Source: Aquimarina sp. AU58
GTDB lineage: Bacteria > Bacteroidota > Bacteroidia > Flavobacteriales > Flavobacteriaceae
Direction of reading: 5' to 3'
NCBI RefSeq assembly: GCF_900312745.1
Contig: NZ_OMPD01000013.1
Location: 279,949-343,948 of the forward strand
DNA: 64,000 nucleotides
Under the pieces are notes generated by a model that saw nothing but the letters and a program-made list of their open reading frames with translations, did not search any database and was not told the origin of the DNA. This document shows, piece after piece, positions 27,697 through 37,091 of this stretch. Within the stretch, counting starts at the first letter, position 1. Each line of letters begins with the position of its first letter. The position numbers and the translations under genes were made by a program.

Positions 27697-28206
27697 TTAA
27701 TTATCTGCAATGTGCTCATCTAAAGGAATTTCGATATCTGTTTTAAAATCAGGAAAGAGCTTTTTGGTTTGCGGATCATCAAGAAGTTTATTAGATTCTA
27801 CAAAATACCATTGAGATTTTTTCTTGTTATAAAAACCAAATAATGAACTTTTTAATGTAATTAATCTACCATTAAAGTCCATTTTTACAGTGTTTTTAAC
27901 TAAACAATGATATTCTCTGTTTTCTTTTTTTATCTCGGTTACTTCATCTACTTCAGAACTAAGGATTTTTATTTTTTGTGCATCCATGGTTCTGTAAATT
28001 TCATCCATTGTATCCATTAATTGTTTTTCTCCATACGCTTTGTAAACTTCTGGATGAGTGTATTTGAGTATGGTACTTAAATTTCTATCCATTGACGCTT
28101 TAGAAGTTGCTTTTGCATCTCGTAATGCAAATTCTTTTAGTGTAGTCATGTTTTGACAAAAAACACTTCCGGAAATAAGAAGGAAAATAAATAAGTAATT
28201 TTTCAT
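27697..28206 (-). CDS. Secreted hypothetical protein
   Basis: The 169-residue protein has a signal peptide (MKNYLFIFLLISGSVFCQ). The mature part has a helical start with FALRDAKATSKASMDRNLST and KYTHPEVYKAYG. A beta-rich half follows (REYHCLVKNTVKMDFNGRLI, SSLFGFYNKKKSQWYFVES) ending in LFPDFKTDIEIPLDEHIADN. The helix-then-sheet order recalls NTF2-like secreted proteins, but this is weak. It is convergent with glnS and followed at 28438-28489 by unrelated terminator DNA. No function is assigned. Confidence 0.65.
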   Translation of the reverse strand: MKNYLFIFLLISGSVFCQNMTTLKEFALRDAKATSKASMDRNLSTILKYTHPEVYKAYGEKQLMDTMDEIYRTMDAQKIKILSSEVDEVTEIKKENREYHCLVKNTVKMDFNGRLITLKSSLFGFYNKKKSQWYFVESNKLLDDPQTKKLFPDFKTDIEIPLDEHIADN

Positions 28207-28437
28207 GGGGGAAATTTTTTTATAAAGATAATAATTTTTTGTGGTATAAGTAATTTTTATAGTTTTTAAGAAATCATTAATTTTTCTTATTAAAAACTAC
28301 TTGATATAAAATGATATAAGAGAAGAAAAAAAAATAGTAATATAATCGTATCACTTTTATGCGTTGGTGATATAAAAACGCATTATTTTAAGTTTTTGGT
28401 AAAAATAGTAGTGATTTTTAATCTTTAAGGAAAAAAT

Positions 28438-28466
28438 AAACCCGATCAGATTTTATGATCGGGTTT
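28438..28466. terminator. Terminator of the SPFH-protein gene
   Basis: AAACCCGATCA pairs with TGATCGGGTTT around a six-base loop, just past the minus-strand SPFH gene. Upstream to 28207 (about 230 bp) I see no gene, only AT-rich DNA with a weak TGCGTT/AACGCA hairpin near 28360-28382. Confidence 0.75.
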
Positions 28467-28488
28467 GGCAATAGAAATTATATTTTTA

Positions 28489-29433
28489 TTATTTTTTATC
28501 TGGATTTTTGCCAAGGCCCTTTTTAGCATTTTGTTTTTTCATTTCTTCTCCTATTTGATTCGAAGCAGTAAAGGATGCAATCATATTATTTAACATATCA
28601 CTTCCTGCTTGTGGAGAATTAGGTAGTAAAATTAAATTACTGTTGGTTTCTTCTCCAATAGATTGTAAAGTATCATAATGTTGTGTCACTACAATTAATG
28701 CAGATGCTTCCTGAGAATTAATCCCTACATTATTTAAAACATCAACACTCTCTTCTAGACCTCTGGCAATTTCTCTACGTTGATCTGCAATACCTTGTCC
28801 TTGTAATCTTTTACTTTCAGCTTCGGCACGCGCTTTTGCCACAATTTTAATTCTTTCAGCTTCAGCTTCATATTCTGCTGCCACCTTTTCACGTTCTGCA
28901 GCATTAATTCTATTCATAGCTTCTTTAACCTGCATATCCGGATCAATATCAGTCACCAAAGTTTTAATGATGTCATATCCATAATTTACCATGGCTTCAT
29001 TAAGTTCTTGTTTTACTGCTATGGCAATATCATCTTTACGTTCAAAAACATCATCTAGTTTCATTTTTGGTACTTCGGCACGAACCACATCAAAAACATA
29101 AGATGTAATTTGATCATGTGGATTTTCTAATTTATAAAAAGCATCGTATACTTTTTCTTTAATTACCTGAAATTGAACAGAGATTTTAAGACGTACAAAT
29201 ACATCATCTTTTGTTTTGGTTTCGACGAGAACATCAAGCTGTTGGATTTTTAGATTGATTCGCCCGGCAATTCTATCAAAAATCGGAATTTTAAAATGTA
29301 ATCCCGAGTTTCTGATACTTAAAAACTTACCAAATCGTTCAACCACTGCAGAGGTTTGTTGTTTTACGGTAAATATCCCTGAAAGCAGAATGATAAATCC
29401 GAGAATTACTATTGGAATTAAAAATAGTCCCAT
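28489..29433 (-). CDS. SPFH/Band 7 domain protein (paraslipin/stomatin-like)
   Basis: The 314-residue protein has one N-terminal membrane helix (LFLIPIVILGFIILLSGIF). The SPFH domain follows: TSAVVERFGKFLSIRNSGLH, the stomatin-type KIPIFDRIAGRINLKIQQLD, and VRAEVPKMKLDDVFERKDDI. A long helical region comes next (AAEREKVAAEYEAEAERIKI, AKARAEAESKRLQGQG). The tail is polar (EEMKKQNAKKGLGKNPDKK). Such proteins oligomerise at the inner membrane and organise proteases or membrane domains (QmcA/HflK relatives). No NfeD partner gene is adjacent. A small DUF4177-like gene lies just upstream and is likely cotranscribed. Confidence 0.9.
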   Translation of the reverse strand: MGLFLIPIVILGFIILLSGIFTVKQQTSAVVERFGKFLSIRNSGLHFKIPIFDRIAGRINLKIQQLDVLVETKTKDDVFVRLKISVQFQVIKEKVYDAFYKLENPHDQITSYVFDVVRAEVPKMKLDDVFERKDDIAIAVKQELNEAMVNYGYDIIKTLVTDIDPDMQVKEAMNRINAAEREKVAAEYEAEAERIKIVAKARAEAESKRLQGQGIADQRREIARGLEESVDVLNNVGINSQEASALIVVTQHYDTLQSIGEETNSNLILLPNSPQAGSDMLNNMIASFTASNQIGEEMKKQNAKKGLGKNPDKK

Positions 29434-29503
29434 TGTTTTATATATTAAGAGTTAAAAGTTTTTCTGAAAATCAATGTACTAATAAATTGTAAATGATTGA
29501 TTG

Positions 29504-29671
29504 TTATTTTGAAATTGTTATCATAGCGATATATGTATTTGCTAAAAAAGAAATGTCAACAACTTCCCAGCCTTCTTTAGAGAACTTATTCATAGCATTT
29601 TCTACCTTTTCTCTAAGTTTTTCTGAAGACCAATTTTCTGATATACGTATAACTTTATATTGTTTCCCCAT
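29504..29671 (-). CDS. Small DUF4177-like protein
   Basis: A 55-codon reverse-strand frame starts at ATG 29671 and stops at 29504-29506. The product (MGKQYKVIRISENW..., FSKEGWEVVDISFLANTY, AMITISK) has the DUF4177 pattern: a first strand, a helix with NxxxxEGWE-like text, and a final hydrophobic strand. That family is small and cytoplasmic, without known role. The gene is 70 bp upstream of the SPFH gene on the same strand. Its compact, family-like layout argues for a real gene despite its size. Confidence 0.6.
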   Translation of the reverse strand: MGKQYKVIRISENWSSEKLREKVENAMNKFSKEGWEVVDISFLANTYIAMITISK

Positions 29672-29860
29672 AGTTTAATAGTTTAGTGCAGTTACCATAT
29701 CAGTATAGTAATTTTGATATATGTTACATTTTAGGAGAAAAGAATTATAGATAAGTAAACCGTCACTTTTTTGGGCATAATCATCACAATCTTTTTTTAG
29801 AATACTAATTTGTTTTATGATTCTGGTATGTTAGCACCCTTTAATTTAAAAGGTAAAATA

Positions 29861-30418
29861 ATGAAAATAATGAAAAAATTATTACTTGTAGTATTAATAA
29901 CAATCTTTATTTCTTCTTGTAACAGTAAGCTTTCGTTCGATGCAAAAGGATTTGAAGGAGTAGAGGAGAACTTAAAAGGTAAATTTGGAGATGATGCTTT
30001 TTATACCGAACTATCAATTACATATGTTAAGCAAGTAGGAACTATAATTACTACAACAGTAACCAAAGATCCGTCGTCATTAAAAATGGAAAGTTGGAAT
30101 TTTAGTAACAGCTCATGGTCGCAAACAGCAGATGTTACTCTCGAATTATCTGGCGGTAAGGCTCAAGATTTTATGTTTAATTTAAATGAAGAGGTAGACT
30201 TAAGCAAACTAGGAGAACTTGTAGAAAGTTCTATAAAAAAGCTTAAAGAAGAGAAAGATATTGATGCAGCTGTTTTGAATATAGCTTCTATCATGGCACC
30301 TAATGATGGAGATAAGTTAAAGATGAATTATTTCATTCAATTAAAACCAGAAAATGGAGGGACTGATTTTACTTTCGTTTATAATTTGGATGGAACATTA
30401 GAAAAATTCGATTATTAA
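29861..30418 (+). CDS. Hypothetical lipoprotein
   Basis: I set the start at ATG 29861 (MKIMKKLLLVVLITIFISSC); a second ATG at 29870 is equally possible. The lipobox FISSC with the lipidated Cys at residue 20 marks a lipoprotein. The ~185-residue product has a charged, partly helical mature region (DAKGFEGVEENLKGKFGDDA; LVESSIKKLKEEKDID) and a C-terminal strand pair (GTDFTFVYNLDGTLEKFDY). I do not recognise the family. It is a single gene, opposed by gltX, with a terminator between them. Confidence 0.7.
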   Translation: MKIMKKLLLVVLITIFISSCNSKLSFDAKGFEGVEENLKGKFGDDAFYTELSITYVKQVGTIITTTVTKDPSSLKMESWNFSNSSWSQTADVTLELSGGKAQDFMFNLNEEVDLSKLGELVESSIKKLKEEKDIDAAVLNIASIMAPNDGDKLKMNYFIQLKPENGGTDFTFVYNLDGTLEKFDY

Positions 30419-30436
30419 AAGTAATTGATAATATAT

Positions 30437-30477
30437 ACAGGTCACTATCGGTATGAAGTAGTGACCTGTGTTTTTTT
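30437..30477. terminator. Terminator between lipoprotein gene and gltX
   Basis: ACAGGTCACTA pairs with TAGTGACCTGT around an 11-base loop, followed by a run of seven T residues on the plus strand. Confidence 0.8.
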
Positions 30478-30478
30478 A

Positions 30479-31990
30479 CTAGTTTTTCTCGATGGCGTTT
30501 TCTATTCTTTTAATAGTTTCTTTTTTACCGATCATAGACGCAATTTGAAATAAATCTGGCCCTTGAAGCGAACCGACTAAAGCTATACGAAGTGGCATCA
30601 TGATTTTACCAAAACCAATTTCTTTCCCTGTAATCCACCCTTTTACAATGGTTGAAACATTATCTTCTGAGAAATCTGAAATGTCATTTAGTATTCGTGT
30701 TAACTCGTGCATTAAACCAGATGTATCTTGTTTCCAGGCCTTTTTAATGGCCTTTTCATCATATTCACTGGGTGATAAAAAGTAAAAATGACTAAGGTCC
30801 CAAAAATCTTTGGTGAATGTAGCCCGTTCTTTTATCGTATCTATAATAACATTAAGATTTAAGTTTGTAGAAATATTTTTTTCAGATAAAATGACCTCAA
30901 ATTGTTGAGACAATATAGTACTATTGATTTTTTGTAACTGTTGCTGTTGAAACCATTTGGTTTTTTCTGGATCGAATTTGGCACCTGCTTTATTAACACG
31001 TTTTAAGTCAAATTCTTTAATTAACTCCTGTAAAGAAAATAATTCTTGTTCTGTACCTGGATTCCACCCTAAAAAGGCAAGCATATTCACAACAGCTTCG
31101 GGTAAGTAGCCATCTTCACGATATCCAGAAGAGATACTTTGACTTTTTGGATCTACCCATTGTAACGGGAATACCGGAAATCCCATTTTATCACCATCTC
31201 TTTTGCTAAGTTTTCCTTTACCTACAGGTTTAAGAATGAGAGGTAAATGTGCAAAACTTGGAGCCTCCCAACCAAATGAACGATACAAAAGAACATGAAG
31301 TGCTAAGGATGGTAACCATTCTTCTCCTCGAATCACATGTGTAATTTTCATTAAATGATCATCTACAATATTGGCAAGATGATATGTAGGCATCCCATCA
31401 CTTTTAAATAAGATTTTATCATCTAGAATATTTGTGTCTATACTTATGTCTCCACGAATTTCATCTGTAAGATGTAAAATCTCATCTTTAGGAGATTTAA
31501 ACCTAATAACGTAGGATTCTCCAGAGTTAATTTTTGCGGTTACTTCATCTTCAGATAGAGATAGAGAATTAGTAAGTTTTTCTCTATTATGCCAATTATA
31601 AATAAATGTCTTACCATTAGCTTCGTGATCTTTTCTATGGCTATCAAGAGCTTCTGTAGTATCAAAAGCAAAATATGCGTGACCTTCTTTTATTAATTGA
31701 TCTGCATATTGCTTGTATAAATGTTTGCGTTCACTTTGTCTATACGGGCCAAATCCTCCATCTTTTCCGGGTCCTTCATCGAATGGAATACTACACCAAT
31801 CGAGCGCTTCTTTAATATAATCTTCAGCTCCAGGAACGTATCTGTTTTGATCGGTGTCTTCTATTCTAAGAACAAAGGTTCCATTATGTTGCTTGGCAAA
31901 GAGATAATTAAATAATGCAGTTCTCACACCTCCTATATGTAAGGGTCCGGTAGGACTTGGTGCAAATCGTACCCTAATGTCTTTTGTCAT
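30479..31990 (-). CDS. gltX: Glutamate--tRNA ligase
   Basis: The 503-residue class I synthetase has the N-terminal RFAPSPTGPLHIGGVRTALF (HIGH-type motif) and the KLSKRDG (KMSKS) loop near residue 259. The Glu-type helical anticodon-binding domain lies in the last third. It charges tRNA-Glu with glutamate. Because glnS is also present in this window, this enzyme is likely discriminating for tRNA-Glu. A TATCTTTG -7-type element lies at 32033-32040 on the minus strand, 42 bp upstream. Confidence 0.94.
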   Translation of the reverse strand: MTKDIRVRFAPSPTGPLHIGGVRTALFNYLFAKQHNGTFVLRIEDTDQNRYVPGAEDYIKEALDWCSIPFDEGPGKDGGFGPYRQSERKHLYKQYADQLIKEGHAYFAFDTTEALDSHRKDHEANGKTFIYNWHNREKLTNSLSLSEDEVTAKINSGESYVIRFKSPKDEILHLTDEIRGDISIDTNILDDKILFKSDGMPTYHLANIVDDHLMKITHVIRGEEWLPSLALHVLLYRSFGWEAPSFAHLPLILKPVGKGKLSKRDGDKMGFPVFPLQWVDPKSQSISSGYREDGYLPEAVVNMLAFLGWNPGTEQELFSLQELIKEFDLKRVNKAGAKFDPEKTKWFQQQQLQKINSTILSQQFEVILSEKNISTNLNLNVIIDTIKERATFTKDFWDLSHFYFLSPSEYDEKAIKKAWKQDTSGLMHELTRILNDISDFSEDNVSTIVKGWITGKEIGFGKIMMPLRIALVGSLQGPDLFQIASMIGKKETIKRIENAIEKN

Positions 31991-32032
31991 GATTGTGTTT
32001 TTTAAACTTTAAAAAGTCTTACAAATAAATAG

Positions 32033-32040
32033 CAAAGATA
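32033..32040 (-). promoter_or_regulatory. -7 promoter element (TATCTTTG) for gltX
   Basis: The minus strand reads TATCTTTG, the same octamer as upstream of rpiB, 42 bp before the gltX ATG. Only the -7 half is supported. Confidence 0.4.
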
Positions 32041-32102
32041 CAATCTTAAATATGCTATGGAAATGATTTTTCGGGATAACCCATGAAATTCTTATTACCT
32101 TT

Positions 32103-33143
32103 TTAAATACTTTTCATTTCACGTGGAACGCGTTTATTCATAATCAAAAACCATAGGGGAGGGAGTAATGATAATACCATTGATGTAGGATAACCAAAAG
32201 GTAATTGAGGGCTTTTATCATGATGATCCAAAATTTGATATTTTTTTGATGCTCTGTGATGATGATCACTATGTCGTGTTAGTTCATACAACATAATTCT
32301 TCCCAAAGTATGATTTGAGTTCCATGAATGAATTTCTCTTACACGTTCATAGCGACCAGAGTTGGTTTTCTTTCTTACTAAACCATAATGCTCGATATAG
32401 TTAATAGTTTCAAGCAATAGGAAACCTGTTACTCCACTTAAAAATGCAACCAGCAATCCTAAAAAACCAAAGAAATGGGTAAGTGATGTTAGATATAAAA
32501 GAGTAATAATAAAATAGCAAAGCATATCATTTTCTATAGAGAAGAAAGCTTGATTGTTTTGTTTTAGTAATTTGAATTGTATTTTCCAGGCATTTATGTA
32601 TTGCCGTATTGTCGAAGTTATCCAAAAAAAGTAGACAGGTTGATTATATCTTGCAGTGGCAGGATCTTCTTTAGTAGCCACGTTTAAGTGATGACCAAAA
32701 TTATGCTCTATATAAAAATGCATATACAGAGATGGGAGAAGAAGAGCTTTGCCTATATACCTTTCTTTTGTATATCGATGACCTAATTCGTGTCCGACAT
32801 TTATTCCGTTTGATCCCAAAACAATACCTAATGAAATAATGATACCTATAATTTCATAAGTATTTAGATTAGATGTAGTACAGGTAAAAATGCCGAAAAG
32901 TAAAATACCATAAACAATAGGAAGATTGATATAAAGCATCCAGTCGAATATCCTTTTTTTGGATTGTAATAATTTGTGCTCGTCGTTTAAATTTTTGGTC
33001 GATGAATTTGTAAATAATTCTAGTATTGGAATCAATCCAAAGGCGTAGATAGGTGTTAGATAGGTATAAATTCCTTGTAACCAAATACCAATAATTGCCA
33101 TAAATGGTATTGTGAATGCACAAATATATTTAAGATCTCTCAT
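32103..33143 (-). CDS. Alkane 1-monooxygenase (AlkB-like) integral membrane hydroxylase
   Basis: The 346-residue protein has several membrane helices and the conserved His clusters of AlkB-type diiron enzymes: HELGH at 118-122, EHNFGHH at 146-152, NYIEHYG at 248-254 and RHSDHHH at 290-296. The order and NYIEHYGL motif favour alkane hydroxylase over general fatty-acid desaturases. It would hydroxylate terminal carbons of alkanes at the inner membrane, fed by rubredoxin, which is not encoded nearby. Its last codons contain a degenerate parS-like sequence. It is divergent from the DUF4175 operon. Confidence 0.83.
   Translation of the reverse strand: MRDLKYICAFTIPFMAIIGIWLQGIYTYLTPIYAFGLIPILELFTNSSTKNLNDEHKLLQSKKRIFDWMLYINLPIVYGILLFGIFTCTTSNLNTYEIIGIIISLGIVLGSNGINVGHELGHRYTKERYIGKALLLPSLYMHFYIEHNFGHHLNVATKEDPATARYNQPVYFFWITSTIRQYINAWKIQFKLLKQNNQAFFSIENDMLCYFIITLLYLTSLTHFFGFLGLLVAFLSGVTGFLLLETINYIEHYGLVRKKTNSGRYERVREIHSWNSNHTLGRIMLYELTRHSDHHHRASKKYQILDHHDKSPQLPFGYPTSMVLSLLPPLWFLIMNKRVPREMKSI
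32115..32130. other. Degenerate parS-like sequence inside alkB-like 3' end
   Basis: CATTTCACGTGGAACG keeps the TTYCACGTGGAAC core of parS with four differences from the perfect sites at 37 kb. It lies in coding sequence, so chance cannot be excluded. Confidence 0.25.
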
Positions 33144-33244
33144 AACAACTTATGTTCTAGGTGATTGAATTATCATAAATATAACAATTCTATTAAAAAT
33201 AAAATTGTAGATTTAGTGGTTAATGGAAAAGGAAGGTATAAAAT

Positions 33245-36200
33245 ATGGATAATTTTCGGTTCATAAAAAGCAAGTTAGAGCAGTTTACAAGAAAATACTA
33301 TGTCAATGAACTTATAAAAGGTGTTATTCTTTTTTTCGCTATAGGTGTTCTATATTTTTTGATAACACTACTTGTTGAGAATTTTTTGTGGCTTAGTAGA
33401 CTAGGAAGAACTATATTGTTTTGGCTGTTTATTACAGTAGAGTTTGGTTTGTTTGTGAAATTTATACTAGTACCAATTGCTAAACTATTTAAGCTTACAA
33501 GAGGAATTGATTATGAAAAAGCATCTGGTATAATTGGAAATCATTTTCCCGAAGTAAGTGATAGACTTTTAAACCTATTACAATTAAGTGAAAATGAAAA
33601 TTCATCTGCTTTGTTGCTAGCAAGTATTGAACAAAAGTCAAATGAACTAAAACCAATTCCTTTTAAGTTGGCTATTAACTTAAAAAAGAATGCTAAATAT
33701 CTTAAATACGCAGCGATTCCTGTAGCTATATTCCTACTATTATTTGTTTTTAATAAAACAGGTTGGATTTCTGATAGCTATAAAAGAGTGGTTAATTATG
33801 AAGTTGCCTACGAACCACCCGCACCTTTTCATTTTTTTATAGTTAATAAAGATTTAAATGCTTTTGAAAATAAGGATTTTGTTCTTAAAGTAAGAACAGC
33901 TGGTGATATAGTACCTGATAATGCTACAATTACATATAATGATGAAATTTATTTTTTAAAAAATGTAGGCATAGGAGAGTTTGAATATAGGTTTATTCAA
34001 CCAAAAGAATCTTTAGAATTTGTTATAAGTGCGAACGAAGTAAATTCGATACCACATCGTTTATCGGTAGTTCCAATTCCAGCTTTACTTAATTTTGAAA
34101 TGAAATTGGATTACCCTGGTTATACTAAGAAAGTTGATGAAATTCTAAAAAGTTCTGGTAACGCAACCATCCCAGAAGGAACAAAAGTTAATTGGGTTGT
34201 TTACACAAGAAACACAGATAAAGTAGAATTAAAAACTAAGGATTCTGTTATTCCTTTGGCACAGAATGGAACCAATTTTTCTTATCAAAAATTTGTGTAT
34301 TCTAATTTGGATTACCAAATCACTACGTCTAACCAGAATGTAAAAGATCATGATAATTTGGCGTTTAATCTTAATGTGATTAAAGATCAATATCCAGAGT
34401 TGAATTTGAAATCTGAAAAGGATTCTGTAGATAATCAAACGATTTATTTTTTTGGTAGAATAAGTGATGACTATGGATTAAATAAACTAAGGTTGGTATA
34501 TTATGACCAGGATAATGCATCTGATATTATGATTAAAAATGTAGCTATTAATAAGGCTGTTTTTGATGAATTTATTTATGCTTTTCCGGCTGGAATTGAC
34601 CTAGTAGAAGGACGTAATTATGAGTTTTATTTTGAGGTTTTTGATAATGATGTGATTCATAATTATAAGAGTACAAAAAGCCAGGTGTTCAATTTTAGAC
34701 AACTCACAAAAGAAGAGAAAGAAGACAATTTGTTGAAAAAGCAGAATGAAGCAATTTCTGGATTGAATAAGTCATTAGACAAGTTTAAGGAACAAGAAGA
34801 GGAATTGAAAAGCTTAAGTAAAACGCAAAAAGAGAAAAAGAATTTAGATTTTAATGACAAGAAAAAACTTGAAGATTTTCTGAAAAGGCAAAAAGAGCAG
34901 GAGAAAATGATGCAGGATTTTTCTAAAAAATTAAAAGACAATCTAGACCAGTTAGAGAATAAAGAAAAAGAAGAACCTTTCAAAGATGCATTAAAAGAGA
35001 GGCTCGAAAGAAACGAGGAAAAACTTAAAAAGAATGAAAAACTTCTAGAAGAGATTGAACGTCTAGCAGATAAAATTAAAAAGGAAGAACTAACAAAAAA
35101 ACTAGAAGAGCTAGGTAAAGAAAATAAGAACCTGAAGAAAAACCTGGAACAATTATTAGAATTAACCAAGCGATATTATGTAATAGAAAAACATGAAAAA
35201 TTGGTTAAAGAGTTAGAAGATTTATCCAAAAGACAAGAAGAATTATCTGAGAAAAAAGAAGAGGAAAACACAAAAGAAAAGCAGGAAGAATTGAATAATG
35301 AGTTTGAAAATTTCCAAAAAGAAATGGAAAAACTTAGGAAGGAAAATGAAGATTTAAAAAAGCCGATGAGTCTGGACCAGAAAAAAGAAGATGAAAATGA
35401 AATAAAAAAAGAACAACAAAAGGCAAGTGAAAACCTGGAGAAAGAAAATAAATCAGACGCTAAGAAGAACCAGAAAAGTGCTGCTCAGAAGATGAAGCAG
35501 ATGAGCAATGGAATGATGAAGCAAATGCAAATGGCAGGAGGAGAACAGCAGCAAGAGGATATGGAAATGTTAAGACAAATTTTGGATAACCTGGTAGATT
35601 TTTCTATTGGGCAAGAAGGTTTAATGAAGAAGTTTAAAGGTATAGATATTAATAACCCAAGCTATTCGTCTAAGCTTAGAAAGCAAAGTATATTAAGAGA
35701 GAATTTTATACATATAGATGATAGTCTTTATGCTTTAGCATTACGTACTCCACAGATAACAGAAGTGGTGACGCAAAAATTAACCGACATAGAATTTAAT
35801 ATAGATAAGTCATTAGAGAGGTTGGCAGAAAACCAAGTTATTCAAGGTTCGGCTAATCAACAGTATACTATTACCGGTTCTAATGATTTAGCATACTTGC
35901 TAAGCAGAACTTTGGATCAGATGCAAAATAGTATGTCGGCATCGGGAAGTAAAGGAAAAAGTGGCTCTAATGAGTTTCAATTACCAGACATTATTAAGAA
36001 GCAAGAAGAATTGAATAAGAAGATGGAAGAGGGAGCGGAAAAAGGAAAGAAGAAAGGAGATAAGAAGGGAGAACAAAAAGGAAGCAAACAAGGAGAAAAA
36101 CAAGGTAAAGAAGGTAAAGGTAGTGGTAAACAAGGAAATGAAAAGGGAGGCAAAGAAGGTAATAAAAAGGATGGTAATAATAAAAATGGAGAAGGAGAAT

Positions 36201-36634
36201 CGCAGATGCAGAAGGAAGATATGAATGGTGAGTTATATGAAATATACAAACAGCAGCAACAACTTAGAAATGCTTTACAGGATAAGATAAGAAAAGAAGG
36301 AAAAGGGAATAAGATAGGAAGTAGTTTATTACGTAAAATGGAACAGGTGGAGCAGGAGCTTTTAGAAAAAGGATTTAATGAGAGAACGTTATCAAAAATG
36401 CTTAATTTAAAACATGAGTTGTTAAAATTAGAAGATGCTACGTTAGAGCAAGGTGAAGAAGAAAAAAGAGAAAGTAAAACAAATCAAGTACAATTTGGCA
36501 ATCAAAACTCCCAGCAATTAGAGAAGGCTAAACAATATTTTAATACTACTGAAATATTAAATAGACAAGTATTACCTTTGCGGCAAAATTATAAGCAAAA
36601 GGTACAAGAGTATTTCAAGAAAGATAATGATTAA
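33245..36634 (+). CDS. DUF4175 family large membrane-anchored coiled-coil protein
   Basis: The 1129-residue protein has membrane helices near 22-42, 50-75 and 155-172, then a beta-rich periplasmic-like region (about 180-490). A long Lys/Glu-rich coiled coil follows (about 500-740: KEEKEDNLLKKQNEAISGLN, EENTKEKQEELNNEFENF). A Met/Gln-rich stretch and a low-complexity Gly/Lys/Gln block (about 920-985: GKKKGDKKGEQKGSKQGEKQ) lie near the C-terminus. This is the Bacteroidota DUF4175 family, encoded upstream of ybeY and mnmG. Its function is unknown; a cell-envelope scaffold is my inference. It overlaps the ybeY start by 8 bases, so it is translationally coupled. Confidence 0.85.
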   Translation: MDNFRFIKSKLEQFTRKYYVNELIKGVILFFAIGVLYFLITLLVENFLWLSRLGRTILFWLFITVEFGLFVKFILVPIAKLFKLTRGIDYEKASGIIGNHFPEVSDRLLNLLQLSENENSSALLLASIEQKSNELKPIPFKLAINLKKNAKYLKYAAIPVAIFLLLFVFNKTGWISDSYKRVVNYEVAYEPPAPFHFFIVNKDLNAFENKDFVLKVRTAGDIVPDNATITYNDEIYFLKNVGIGEFEYRFIQPKESLEFVISANEVNSIPHRLSVVPIPALLNFEMKLDYPGYTKKVDEILKSSGNATIPEGTKVNWVVYTRNTDKVELKTKDSVIPLAQNGTNFSYQKFVYSNLDYQITTSNQNVKDHDNLAFNLNVIKDQYPELNLKSEKDSVDNQTIYFFGRISDDYGLNKLRLVYYDQDNASDIMIKNVAINKAVFDEFIYAFPAGIDLVEGRNYEFYFEVFDNDVIHNYKSTKSQVFNFRQLTKEEKEDNLLKKQNEAISGLNKSLDKFKEQEEELKSLSKTQKEKKNLDFNDKKKLEDFLKRQKEQEKMMQDFSKKLKDNLDQLENKEKEEPFKDALKERLERNEEKLKKNEKLLEEIERLADKIKKEELTKKLEELGKENKNLKKNLEQLLELTKRYYVIEKHEKLVKELEDLSKRQEELSEKKEEENTKEKQEELNNEFENFQKEMEKLRKENEDLKKPMSLDQKKEDENEIKKEQQKASENLEKENKSDAKKNQKSAAQKMKQMSNGMMKQMQMAGGEQQQEDMEMLRQILDNLVDFSIGQEGLMKKFKGIDINNPSYSSKLRKQSILRENFIHIDDSLYALALRTPQITEVVTQKLTDIEFNIDKSLERLAENQVIQGSANQQYTITGSNDLAYLLSRTLDQMQNSMSASGSKGKSGSNEFQLPDIIKKQEELNKKMEEGAEKGKKKGDKKGEQKGSKQGEKQGKEGKGSGKQGNEKGGKEGNKKDGNNKNGEGESQMQKEDMNGELYEIYKQQQQLRNALQDKIRKEGKGNKIGSSLLRKMEQVEQELLEKGFNERTLSKMLNLKHELLKLEDATLEQGEEEKRESKTNQVQFGNQNSQQLEKAKQYFNTTEILNRQVLPLRQNYKQKVQEYFKKDND

Positions 36635-37046
36635 TTTTTTTTACGAGACAAATATAGAGTTACTAAATGAGCGCGCATTATCTTTTTGGATTAGTGCTGT
36701 TATTTTGTCGGAGAACAAAACAGAAGGAGAGATAAATTTCATCTTATGTGATGACGAGTATCTACTTAAAATTAATCAGGATTTTTTGAATCATGATACA
36801 TTCACAGACATTATAAGTTTTGATAATACAATGGGTGATCAACTAAATGGTGATATATTTATTTCTGAAGAAAGAGTGGCAGAGAATGCGAAGAAATTTA
36901 TGGTTTCTATTGAGGAAGAAATGAGGAGGGTTTTAGTGCATGGTATATTGCATTTTTGTGGTTATAAGGATAAACTAGAAGAAGAGAAAAAGCTTATGAG
37001 GCAAAAGGAAAATGAAAAATTACTAATGTTCCACGTGGAACATTAG
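36627..37046 (+). CDS. ybeY: rRNA maturation RNase YbeY
   Basis: The 139-residue protein has the YbeY core: INFILCDDEYLLKINQDFLN, HDTFTDIISFD and the metal motif HGILHFCGYKDK with His105 and His109. In E. coli-type YbeY the third zinc ligand is the His of GYDH; here the motif reads GYKDK, so that His is missing. YbeY trims the 16S rRNA 3' end and takes part in ribosome quality control. The gene starts inside the end of the DUF4175 gene, and its stop codon TAG lies in a perfect palindrome centred on a parS-type site. Confidence 0.9.
   Translation: MINFFYETNIELLNERALSFWISAVILSENKTEGEINFILCDDEYLLKINQDFLNHDTFTDIISFDNTMGDQLNGDIFISEERVAENAKKFMVSIEEEMRRVLVHGILHFCGYKDKLEEEKKLMRQKENEKLLMFHVEH
37027..37042. 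other. parS-type palindrome, copy 1
   Basis: TGTTCCACGTGGAACA is a perfect 16-bp palindrome matching the chromosomal parS form (TGTTNCACGTGNAACA) bound by ParB/Spo0J. The symmetry extends to 24 bp (37023-37046) and includes the ybeY stop codon. Confidence 0.8.
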
Positions 37047-37075
37047 AATATAATAAGTGGTAATAAAGCAACAGT

Positions 37076-37091
37076 TGTTCCACGTGGAACA
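37076..37091. other. parS-type palindrome, copy 2 (also terminator-like)
   Basis: The same 16-bp sequence, with perfect symmetry extended to 26 bp (37071-37096) and followed by seven T residues. It can act as a ParB site and, as RNA, as a rho-independent terminator for ybeY. Confidence 0.8.

Noticed and set aside
28350..28390. Terminator or small RNA at the TGCGTT/AACGCA hairpin
   Set aside because: The six-base stem is weak and lacks a proper T-run for either neighbouring gene.
34663..36249. Ser/Phe/Pro-rich minus-strand frames inside the DUF4175 gene
   Set aside because: They arise from the Lys/Glu-rich coiled coil read backwards, and have no homology-like motifs.
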